DNA from: Corallococcus sp. NCRR
GTDB lineage: Bacteria > Myxococcota > Myxococcia > Myxococcales > Myxococcaceae
NCBI RefSeq assembly: GCF_026965535.1
Contig: NZ_CP114039.1
Location: 1,612,001 to 1,676,000 of the forward strand
Direction: 5' to 3'
DNA length: 64,000 nt
A model generated the notes under the pieces. It ran no database searches. It saw nothing but the letters and a program-made list of their open reading frames with translations, and was not told where the DNA came from. Positions 26,001 to 33,009 of the stretch are shown in pieces. How positions within the stretch are numbered: position 1 is the stretch's first letter; each line of letters starts with the position of its first letter. A program made the position numbers and the translations under genes.

Positions 26001-26174
26001 CGGCCCTTCCACCGCGTGGACCTCAGCCTCACCCAGAAGCTCGGCGCGACGCAGTTGAAGCTGACCGCCGCGAACCTCCTCAACGCGTCCGTCACCCTCC
26101 GCCAGGGGGACGTGACGGTGCAGACGTACAAGCCCGGCGTGGCGTTCACCGCGTCGCTCGGCTGGGCCCTGTAG
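23004..26174 (+). CDS. TonB-dependent outer-membrane receptor with long Pro/Ala-rich N-terminus
   Basis: A receptor of about 1056 residues. A signal peptide (FVASLVLITLPAFAQAPG) is followed by about 130 residues of Pro/Ala/Ser/Gln-rich low-complexity sequence. Next comes a carboxypeptidase-regulatory-like beta domain (TGIYGRLTDEANGEGLIEATV), a plug (VSDAISAQEIARTPDSSAGDAVKRV...VLLRGLGGRYATTLLNGA) and a 22-strand-type barrel ending in aromatic FTASLGWAL. The start is GTG 23004 or TTG 23007 behind AAGGAGA. The tonB-exbBDD genes lie directly upstream, so they probably power it. The ligand is unknown; the next gene may encode its surface partner. Confidence 0.85.
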   Translation: MLSSSSFVRAFVASLVLITLPAFAQAPGADSTAPAAPSPSASPGQQPAGELPPPPGSTPATSAPSQPDGALPTSPAPSLGTQPGSAANPLPVDPVQPGNADPSQAAQPGSAPASNSPVQPADPSAPTTAQPAPADGATPSEATASDDAAMGDEALAESATPPPGFTGIYGRLTDEANGEGLIEATVKVVTGADKQALTDLDGNYRLALPPGKYDLRAFYDVYQGRRITGVIVTQGKATKLDVALSADVGAVQEVVVEARSDRRAEGALLQDRKKAAAVSDAISAQEIARTPDSSAGDAVKRVVSATVVDGRYVLLRGLGGRYATTLLNGALLPSPEPDEPSVPLDLFPTSLLANLNVVKSYTPDLPGTFGGGTLLIETNTYPSQFEFKPRLTLGGDTVTTFRERNSQAQGGFGETLGFASSDRALPSALPRDHRLGAGGESAQQLESQWESFSNIWEKRTTRAAPNLGLGASLGNTLRFGNQRLGYLATINYGHRDGVQTGDFARAARDESGSLISQDVARTTQGFSTANLSGLASVGYQFDRDNELTLFSLYTRGTDTRTYTANGNNNVRGDTYASTRLQFITRALSFTQLRGFHRLGLLGDSEVDWQANLSRVDRDEPDTRDTLYSAALNNPDAQLSFPNQPNSGERFFAELGETSTGGSLNLTLPFSSDFRLKVGGLTQVSFRDFNARRFRYLLTEEPVDRTQTPEQLFSPENVGTSISVRETTRADDAYNAFLGIYAGYVSADYKPVEPLRLVGGVRLEASNQQLTLKDPFTGVESDSGGADQNYLDVLPSLNATYALSPEVNLRAGYSYTLARPTFRELAPFIFFDFVRRRNVSGNPDLLETRIHNVDVRAEWFVGENDVLAASAFYKRFQNPIERVIRNPDSGDLGFENAAGADSYGVELEARTSLARFSPALRPVRVGANLTLIQSRVDLGDSALGAQTNKDRPLQGQSPYVVNVNVGYERPESGTEVALLYNVYGQRISEVGVQGLPDVYERPFHRVDLSLTQKLGATQLKLTAANLLNASVTLRQGDVTVQTYKPGVAFTASLGWAL

Positions 26175-26206
26175 CTCCTCCCATTTCCCTGAAAGGACGC
26201 ACCGAC

Positions 26207-27582
26207 ATGAAGAGCCTCTTTGCCTCCGTCCTCACGCTCTCCAGCCTGACGCTGCTCGCCGGCTGCGGCGACGACGACGACACCAACAACACCCCGGACG
26301 GCGGCGGCGATCCGCAGGCCACCGCCCAGGACGTGAAGGGCAGCATCACCGGCGACACGACGTGGAAGGCCGGCACGACGTACACCCTGAAGGACTACGT
26401 GTTCGTGGAGAGCGGTACGCTCACCATCGAGCCGGGCGTCATCGTCAAGGGCGACACGGGCAGCGCGCTGGTCATCACCCGCGAGGCGAAGCTCAACGCG
26501 GTGGGCACGGCGGAGAAACCCATCGTCTTCACCAGCTCGCAGGCGGAGGGCACGCGCGCGGCCGGTGACTGGGGCGGCGTGGTGCTGCTGGGCAAGGCGC
26601 GCATCAACGTGGCCGGCGGCGAGAACACCATCGAGGGCTTCTTCGCTACCAGCGGTGACACGCGCACGAAGTACGGCGGCCAGGACGACGCGCACGACTG
26701 CGGCAAGCTGAAGTACGCACGCATCGAGTTCGCGGGCTACGAGCTGGCCGAGGACAATGAGCTCAACGGCCTGACGACGGGCGCGTGCGGCACCGCGACG
26801 GACATCGACTACGTGCAGGTGCACAAGGGCGCGGACGACGGCGTGGAGATGTTCGGTGGCACGGCGGGCCTGAAGCACATCGTCATCAGCCAGCCGGACG
26901 ACGACGGCCTGGACTACGACCTGGGCTGGCGCGGCAAGGTGCAGTTCCTGGTGGTGCAGCAGAACGCCACGGTGGGCAACCGCGGCATCGAGGCGTCCGG
27001 CAACAAGAACGACAACGTCGCGCAGCCGCACACGGTGCCGGAGATCTGGAACGCGACGTTCATCGCTCCGGCCGTCCGGCGGGCACGGCTCCGGCGCAGG
27101 AGGGCCTGGTGTTCAACACGGGCGCGGGCGGCCTCTTGCGCAACGTCATCGTGGCGAACTTCGCGGACAAGGCGGTCGACGTGGACGGCACGGCCTCCGC
27201 GGCGCTGTGGAACGCGGCCACCCCGGAGCTCTCCATCCAGAACGCCCTCTTCTGGAACAACAAGGGCGACACGGTCTCCATCCCGAACGCGCCGAACCCG
27301 AAGAAGGACGCGGCGGGCAACGTGACGGATCCGGACGTGAGCAAGTTCACGGAGGCGGAGAAGGTGCTGGCCACGGGCCTGAACAACAAGGTCGTGGACG
27401 CGCAGCTGACGGCGGCGACGAACCTGGAGGCCCCGAACTTCACCCCGGCGACCGGCTCCCCGGCGCTGAACCCGGACAACGCGGCCACCCCGGGCGCGGG
27501 CTTCGACACCAGCGCCCGCTTCGTCGGCGCGGTGGGCACCACCAACTGGCTGGCTGGCTGGACCGCGTTCCCGAAGAACTAG
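26207..27582 (+). pseudogene. Beta-helix lipoprotein, frameshifted near 27066-27071
   Basis: The start (MKSLFASVLTLSSLTLLAGCGDDDD) gives a lipoprotein signal with lipobox LAGC and an acidic tether. A right-handed beta-helix-like region follows ([48 protein letters not shown]-type turns). Near 27066-27071 the frame is lost: the first frame runs into Arg-rich nonsense, while the -1 frame continues as GRPAGTAPAQEGLVFNTGAGG to a normal C-terminus at 27582. One missing base explains it; the intact protein would have about 458 residues. It lies 32 bases after the TonB-dependent receptor and is probably its surface partner. Confidence 0.75.
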
Positions 27583-27599
27583 CCCTTCGGTGAACACAT

Positions 27600-27646
27600 G
27601 ACCGCGTGCTCCCGGCGACGCCGTACGGGGGCACGCGGTCTTCTTT
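27600..27646. terminator. Hairpin terminator between convergent genes
   Basis: GACCGCGTGCTCCC (27600-27613) pairs with GGGGGCACGCGGTC (27627-27640) with one mismatch, followed by TTCTTTCT. It ends the receptor/beta-helix operon and lies against the end of the convergent HNH gene. Confidence 0.7.
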
Positions 27647-28219
27647 CTACGGCTGGACCAGTCCCTGGCGGAGGAGCTCCATGGCCAGGAAGGGGAAGTG
27701 CCTTCGTAGGAAGTCGAAGGTGAACGCCCCTTGGCGATAGTTGTCGTACCAGCTCGTCCTGGCCTCGATGAACTCTTCGTCGTTGAGGTCCAGCCGGTCG
27801 ATGGTGTCCTGGACCCGCTGCTGCATTGAGGGCGGTAGCCCCGCGCCAGGGATGACTTGCAAGGTGGAGAGTTCCAGCGCGAACCAGCCGTCCTGCACCT
27901 CGAAGGGATCGAGCACGTCTTCGAAGGCGTTCTTGCGCGCGTTCATCCGGTTGCAGGCCAGCCGGTAGTTGCTCCACTCGTAGGCCAGCGCACGCTGCTT
28001 CGACTTGGGCAGCAGGTGGTCCACGGTGAGGGCTCCAGTCCCTCGCGGGATGTACAGGCACGAATAGGCGCAGATGCCCTGATAAGCCTTCCAAAGCTGA
28101 AGGCTGCAATGCCTCCAGTGGGGACGCAGTTCGTCCGTGCCCTGGAGGTCCTCCTGTCCCTTCTGTCGAACCCGGGCATCGAAGTCCGCGGGCTCTGGCT
28201 GCGGGGCGACGTGGATCAT
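27647..28219 (-). CDS. HNH endonuclease, PtuB-like partner of the upstream ATPase
   Basis: A 190-residue protein with an HNH nuclease core at about residues 50-95: CAYSCLYIPRGTG, VDHLLPKSKQ (catalytic His after Asp) and YEWSNYRLACNRMNARK. The ATG at 28219 overlaps the stop of the upstream AAA ATPase gene as ATGA. An ATPase followed by a small HNH protein is the layout of the Septu anti-phage system (PtuA-PtuB) and of the effector pair of some retrons; no reverse transcriptase is present here, so Septu is the better fit. The N-terminus resembles the TIGR02646 family. Confidence 0.75.
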   Translation of the reverse strand: MIHVAPQPEPADFDARVRQKGQEDLQGTDELRPHWRHCSLQLWKAYQGICAYSCLYIPRGTGALTVDHLLPKSKQRALAYEWSNYRLACNRMNARKNAFEDVLDPFEVQDGWFALELSTLQVIPGAGLPPSMQQRVQDTIDRLDLNDEEFIEARTSWYDNYRQGAFTFDFLRRHFPFLAMELLRQGLVQP

Positions 28220-29460
28220 GGGTCGATGCCCGCGGCCTCCGCGCGCGCAAGCCACCGTGGCCAGAACGGGTCCGTATCCCGGAGCACCCGGTAGAGCTCG
28301 TTGTGGATGCGGCGGACCTCTTCGATGGGGAGGTTCGGGTCCTTGAGCGCGGCCTTCGCCGCCGTGATGGCCTGCTCGGCCTCCACGGAGCGCGGCTCCT
28401 TCAAGTCGAAGACTTCGGAGGTGAGCCAGGCATTGGCGTCTCCGCGTGGGCGCCACTCCGCCTTGGTGGCCTGCACTTCCTGGCCCACCAGGTCGAACAT
28501 GAAGAGCGCGTCCTGCGATTCATCGAACAGGGGTTCGGCGGAGGCCAGCACCAGGGGTGAGTGCGTGACGGCAATCACCTGGACCTTCACGTCCTCGCGA
28601 AGCGCACGGACGACTTCGAGCAGCGAGGGCAGGATGAGCCGCTGCCAACGGGGATGGAGATGAGACTCCAACTCGTCGACAAGCAGCACGATGTGGTCCG
28701 TCACAGGCTCGCGGCTGAGTTCCGCGGCACGCACATGTTCTTCCCACGACCAGACCAACAGGTAGGCCAGTCCTACGATGCGCTTTACCGCCGCCGAAAC
28801 ATGCGTGAGGGGAACCAGGCCGTAGGGCATTTGAAGGGTCGGGATGTCCCGGACCTCATCAATGCTGATACGCGTAGGCTCGCCTGGAATCAGTGGCTCA
28901 TGAGCCCCGGGCGAAAGCGTTTCCAGGACCCTCTTCAGGCGGTGAAAAGGTTCCGCGTCCTTGATCTGCCACGCCACCCAGTCCTGGATAAGCCCGTTAC
29001 AGAGCGTACGTCCATCCTGTTCCAAGCGGTTCCAGAGTTCGTTCGGCGTGAAGTTGAAGGCAGGCTGCGCAGGGACTTTGAAGTAGCCGACCTTCCGACT
29101 GTTCCGAATCCGGTCCCAAACGGAAAAGCTGCCGTCGACGCGAGCGTAGACGGTCAATCCGTTTCTGGGAGGTATGAACGTCGATGGAGCCTGCCCCGGC
29201 ACAAGCACCACTTCACGTTTGATGCTTTCCCGGCCCCCCCACGTTTGGATGACCGCCTCGATGCTGGGTACGACGTTCCGGTCAGGTCTCGGCAGTGCAG
29301 GAACATCATCCCAATTCCGGGTCAGCGCCCACCACGCCAGCTCCAGCACGAACGTCTTGCCCAGCCCGTTGTCACCGGTCAGCAGGTTGAGGCGCGGAGC
29401 GAACTCGAACGAGAGGTGCGGGCTGGGCCCCACTCCCTCCATCTCCAACCGCTCAAGCAT
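28216..29460 (-). CDS. AAA/ABC-type ATPase, PtuA-like defence candidate
   Basis: A 414-residue SMC/RecF-like ATPase. Walker A is GDNGLGKT near residue 30, Walker B is VLLVDELESHLHPRWQ near 245, and the H-loop is VIAVTHSPLVL. There is no long coiled coil and no TOPRIM domain, so it is not an OLD/GajA nuclease. GGAGG lies 6 bases before the ATG at 29460. It is coupled by ATGA overlap to an HNH endonuclease gene, as in Septu. Codon use looks like the host. The defence role is inferred from gene order and domains. Confidence 0.75.
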   Translation of the reverse strand: MLERLEMEGVGPSPHLSFEFAPRLNLLTGDNGLGKTFVLELAWWALTRNWDDVPALPRPDRNVVPSIEAVIQTWGGRESIKREVVLVPGQAPSTFIPPRNGLTVYARVDGSFSVWDRIRNSRKVGYFKVPAQPAFNFTPNELWNRLEQDGRTLCNGLIQDWVAWQIKDAEPFHRLKRVLETLSPGAHEPLIPGEPTRISIDEVRDIPTLQMPYGLVPLTHVSAAVKRIVGLAYLLVWSWEEHVRAAELSREPVTDHIVLLVDELESHLHPRWQRLILPSLLEVVRALREDVKVQVIAVTHSPLVLASAEPLFDESQDALFMFDLVGQEVQATKAEWRPRGDANAWLTSEVFDLKEPRSVEAEQAITAAKAALKDPNLPIEEVRRIHNELYRVLRDTDPFWPRWLARAEAAGIDP

Positions 29461-29536
29461 CCTGGGCCTCCGGCTTCGGCATCATGGATGCTTCCTTACT
29501 TCAACTTCGAGGCTCCGCCCCAGTTCAGCACCCCGC

Positions 29537-29581
29537 CGAAAACAACACGGCCCGACACTCCCTCGCAGGAGCGCCGGGCCG
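29537..29581 (-). terminator. Intrinsic terminator after the AT-hook gene
   Basis: On the minus strand, CGGCCCG (29581-29575) pairs with CGGGCCG (29554-29548), with CTCC/GGAG pairing inside. TGTTGTTTTC follows. It lies 17 bases past the end of the AT-hook-like gene. Confidence 0.6.
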
Positions 29582-29597
29582 GAGGCCAGGGAACCAA

Positions 29598-30092
29598 CTA
29601 CGACTGGAGGCTCGCCGGGGCTTCGTCCTGCGCGGAATCCGGACCGTTGCCGTCCGTGAAGAGGTTGGCCACGGGGCGCAGCTTGGGGGGACGGCCGCGG
29701 CGGCGCGGAGCGTTGTCGTCGTTGCCCGGCGCGGCGCCCACCGGCTCCACCTGGGCCTGGCCGCCCTTGCGCACCGGGCGCGGCAGGTGGATGGCCTCCA
29801 GCTTCGCGCCCAGCTCCGCGTCGTCCTCCGCGAACACCTTCGCGTACGACAGCGCGCGCTGACCCTTCTGGAGCAGCGACTCCTGGCTCTCGTTCAGCGC
29901 CTGCCTCGCCATGTCCAGCGCCGCCTGCGCCCGGGCCACCAACTCCGCCTTCTCACGCACGTGCGCAGCGGACTCGCCCAGCACCGCCGTGTCCACGTCC
30001 GGGAACTTCACGTCCGCCAGGTCCGTGGCGAACAGCTCAAGCAGCGCGCGCAGCGCGGGGGAGATGGAATCGTTCTCGGGGGTTTCGAACAT
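29598..30092 (-). CDS. Protein with helical N-terminus and a C-terminal AT-hook-like motif
   Basis: A 164-residue protein. Residues 1-100 are predicted helical with Ala/Glu/Lys/Arg-rich segments (SAAHVREKAELVARAQAALDMARQALNESQESLLQKGQRAL), possibly a coiled coil. Near 129-139 it has PRRRGRPPKLR, matching the AT-hook core RGRP that inserts into the minor groove of AT-rich DNA in HMGA proteins and in myxobacterial CarD. GAGGAGG precedes the ATG at 30092 by about 6 bases. It may be a small DNA-bending or nucleoid protein. No family is recognised with confidence. Confidence 0.65.
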   Translation of the reverse strand: MFETPENDSISPALRALLELFATDLADVKFPDVDTAVLGESAAHVREKAELVARAQAALDMARQALNESQESLLQKGQRALSYAKVFAEDDAELGAKLEAIHLPRPVRKGGQAQVEPVGAAPGNDDNAPRRRGRPPKLRPVANLFTDGNGPDSAQDEAPASLQS

Positions 30093-30192
30093 GGGCAGGC
30101 CTCCTCACAAGGCGTTTGAACGGCGCCTATCTGCCCAGATGTTCAGTGCCCTTTCAAGGGGGTCGTCTAACCGGCCGGAAAGTCGGCCCTGA

Positions 30193-31386
30193 TCAATCCA
30201 CCCGCACCAGGCCCACCTCTCGCACACCCGCCGACGGATCCACGTCCACCGCCAGGAAGTGCCGCCCCACCCCGTCGAAGCGCTCCGGGATGGCCCCGCC
30301 TCCTCCGGAGATGTACGCCGGGATGCCCGCGTTGGAGAACGAGTAGTAGCTGTGGATGTGGCCGTAGAGCGTGAGGTCCACCCCCGCCCGCGCCATCTTC
30401 CCCACCAGCCCCGCCGCCTCGTTGCGCACCGCGAAGCCTCCGCCCCGGACGCCAATCGGATCCAATGGCGGGATGTGCATCGCCACGATGTGCACCGCGT
30501 CGCGCGCCTCCTCCAGCCAGCCGTCCAGCGCCTCCTCCACCATCGGATCCACGGTGCTGCTGCCGGAGTCCACCAGGCTGAAGTGCACGCCATGGAAGGT
30601 GAAGTGCTGGCTGCCCCGGCCCACCAGCCGCTGGTACTCGCGCGCGTCGTCCGTGAAGGTCTCGTGGTTGCCCAGCGTCGCGTACAGGGGAATCCGCGAG
30701 TCCGCCTCCAGCCGCTGCTGGAACTCCTCCAGTTGCTCGCGCGTGCCGAACTCCGTCAGGTCCCCCGCGAAGAAGATGAAGCGCAACGTGGGGTCCTGGT
30801 TCAGCTTCGCGTAGATGTCTCCCACCTTGGACAGCGCCTCCTGAACGTCCGCCAGCGCCGCGAAGCGGAACGGCTGACGCGCGTCCCAGTCCGGCGGCGC
30901 CACCGTCAGCCGCATCAGCGTCCCCGGCCGCAGGGCCACGCGCCACGCCTTCACCGTGGGGTGCGCGTCCGGCATCGCCACCACCGTCAGCGGCGTGCCC
31001 GCTTCGTCCACGGCGTCCAGCACCGCGTCCGGCATCGCGTTGTGCACCATGAACAGCCAGTCCGTCCGCGCGTCCGCGCCCGCGGTGACCTTCGTGGTGA
31101 ACACCGGCGCCTGGCCCCACAGCTCCAACGTCCCCGACGCCAGCGTCCGCACCGACGCGAGCCCGCCCTCCACCTCCACCGTCAGCGCGTCCGCCTCCGC
31201 CTGCCCCACGCGCGTGTCCCGCACCGCGCGGTCCTCGCTGGGGCGCACGCAGCCCAAGGACAGCAGCGCCGCCGTCAGGCCCAGCGCGCCCAGGACGCGC
31301 CGGGACCGCGCGGATCCGCGCCCCGCGCCTCCGAGCGTCCGCCCCGCCTCACGCGCGCCCACCGTGTCCTCACGCGTCCCGCTCAC
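30193..31386 (-). CDS. Calcineurin-like metallophosphoesterase lipoprotein
   Basis: A 397-residue protein. A basic stretch is followed by a lipoprotein signal (GLTAALLSLGCVRP; lipid Cys near 46). Metallophosphoesterase motifs are AALADVQ (Asp-x-Gln in place of Asp-x-His), FFAGDLTEFG, TLGNHETF, VAMHIPP and YGHIHSY. The enzyme class cleaves phosphoester bonds with two metals; the changed first motif may alter metal use. The GTG start at 31386 overlaps the upstream stop as GTGA, coupling it to the predicted membrane protein. The substrate is unknown. It is probably anchored in the envelope, facing the periplasm. Confidence 0.8.
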   Translation of the reverse strand: MSGTREDTVGAREAGRTLGGAGRGSARSRRVLGALGLTAALLSLGCVRPSEDRAVRDTRVGQAEADALTVEVEGGLASVRTLASGTLELWGQAPVFTTKVTAGADARTDWLFMVHNAMPDAVLDAVDEAGTPLTVVAMPDAHPTVKAWRVALRPGTLMRLTVAPPDWDARQPFRFAALADVQEALSKVGDIYAKLNQDPTLRFIFFAGDLTEFGTREQLEEFQQRLEADSRIPLYATLGNHETFTDDAREYQRLVGRGSQHFTFHGVHFSLVDSGSSTVDPMVEEALDGWLEEARDAVHIVAMHIPPLDPIGVRGGGFAVRNEAAGLVGKMARAGVDLTLYGHIHSYYSFSNAGIPAYISGGGGAIPERFDGVGRHFLAVDVDPSAGVREVGLVRVD

Positions 31387-32726
31387 GTGTCACCTCCCAC
31401 CGCGTACACCAGCGACAGCCGCCCCATCAGCGCGCCACCGGCCTGCGCCTCCGCCGCCACGCCCCAGTGCTCCGTCACCAGCACGCGCCCCTTCAGGCCG
31501 AACGACCCCACCATGCCGCCGCCCCGGCCGCGCAGCCCGCCCACCAGCCCGTCCTTGCGGTGGTCGTAGAAGAGCACCGCATCGCCCCGGAGCGCCCCGC
31601 CCCGCCCCAGCCACACGCCGTAGCCGAAGGTGTAGAGCAGCTGGCCGTACAGGTTGTCGTCGTCCACGCGCCCCGGGTAGCTGTACGCCTGCGCGGACAG
31701 CCCCACGCCGCCCTCCACGAACGAGCCCGCGAAGCGCGGCCCGAAGCGCGCCATCGCGTAGCGGCCCTTGAGCGCCACCTCGCCGCCGCCCAGCGTGAAG
31801 CCCTCCGTCGGGTAGCGGTGGTAGGTCGCGAAGCCCTCCACGTCCAACGACGTCCCGTCTCCCAGGCCTGGCGTCCGCTCCGGCGCGCCCCACAGCCGGT
31901 ACGCCGCGCCCGCGCGGATCAACGTGTTGCCCTCGTCCGGCGCCAGCCGCGCGGACGCCTGGAGCCGCACCTTCGACAGGCGCGCCACCGCGCCCAGCGC
32001 GAAGAAGTTCCGGTAGTCCGCCGTCGCGTCGTGCACGTACTGGTAGCCCAGGTCCAGCTCCAGCGGCGGCAGCGTGTCCGGCACCCGCCCCGGGTCGAAC
32101 GCGGGCGACGTCACCGCGTACAGGTTCGCCAGCATCGACAGCGAGAACACCCCCGCCCCCGTCAGCGTCACCGCGTACAGCGGCCCGATGGTCTTTCGCG
32201 ACGCGCCCGTCAACGCGATGGGCACCAGCCCCGCGGCGATGAGCCCCAGCCCCGTCGCCTCCGCCGCGAACAGGCCGCGCGCCGTCTCGGGGTCCCCCGC
32301 CGTCCAGGCCCCCAGCCCGTGCAGCAGCAGCCCCGGCACCACCGCGACCACCACCGGCACCGCCTTGAACGGGGGCCTCGGCGCGTCCTCCGTCAGGCGC
32401 ACGCGGGGCTCCGACACCCGGCCTCCCTCCGGCGCCACCACCGGCCCGGACTCCGCCGCGGACGCCGTGGGCACCGGCCGGGGCCCCTCCTCCGTCAGCA
32501 CCCGGGCCATCACCTCCGGCGGCACCACCGACGCGTCCGCACCCCGGCGCTTCGGCACGTCCCGGGGGATGTCACTGCCGCCCAGTTCGGGACCGCTCGC
32601 CAACAGCTCGAAGGCGGACCGCCAGCCGCCGCCGTCCTGCGCCCGCGCGGGCCCCGCGGCCAGCCAGAGCCCCAGCACCACCGCGAAGGTGGCTCGCGCA
32701 CTCCACACCGGGCGCCCATGCCCCAT
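31383..32726 (-). CDS. Envelope protein with signal peptide, membrane helices and beta-rich C-terminus
   Basis: A 447-residue protein. A signal peptide (about residues 1-29, ending GPARAQDG) is followed by a low-complexity region. Two or three hydrophobic segments come near 120-215, including FKAVPVVVAVVPGLLLHGLGAW. The C-terminal 230 residues show alternating short beta strands rich in Gly/Tyr (LELDLGYQYVHDATADYRNFF...LYTFGYGVWLGRGGALRGDAV), which suggests an outer-membrane barrel. The start at 32726 fits the signal peptide. It is translationally coupled to the metallophosphoesterase lipoprotein. No known family is recognised. Confidence 0.65.
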   Translation of the reverse strand: MGHGRPVWSARATFAVVLGLWLAAGPARAQDGGGWRSAFELLASGPELGGSDIPRDVPKRRGADASVVPPEVMARVLTEEGPRPVPTASAAESGPVVAPEGGRVSEPRVRLTEDAPRPPFKAVPVVVAVVPGLLLHGLGAWTAGDPETARGLFAAEATGLGLIAAGLVPIALTGASRKTIGPLYAVTLTGAGVFSLSMLANLYAVTSPAFDPGRVPDTLPPLELDLGYQYVHDATADYRNFFALGAVARLSKVRLQASARLAPDEGNTLIRAGAAYRLWGAPERTPGLGDGTSLDVEGFATYHRYPTEGFTLGGGEVALKGRYAMARFGPRFAGSFVEGGVGLSAQAYSYPGRVDDDNLYGQLLYTFGYGVWLGRGGALRGDAVLFYDHRKDGLVGGLRGRGGGMVGSFGLKGRVLVTEHWGVAAEAQAGGALMGRLSLVYAVGGDT

Positions 32727-33009
32727 GACCGTCGTCTCGCTTCCCTGGGAGCGGCCTTCCACCCCTCCCACCCGGCCCGAGGCCCGGAATGGCGCAGGAG
32801 ATAACCCCGCCCCCGGAATGCGCTGAACGAAGCAGCGTGAAGAAGTGTGAACCGGCGCAACAGTCCGCCTCACGTCCCACCTGGGACATCGCGTCACGCC
32901 CGAGGGCGGTTCCGACCCACCAGGACGCCCGCTCCAGCCCGGCCAGCACTCCGAGCGAAATCTTCGCATGCCATGCGAGCGCGGCCGGGACTTTCGATGG
33001 AAGACGAGT

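Noticed and set aside
28216-29460. OLD/GajA-type nuclease
   Set aside because: The protein ends soon after the ATPase domain and has no TOPRIM motif; the nuclease is the separate HNH gene.
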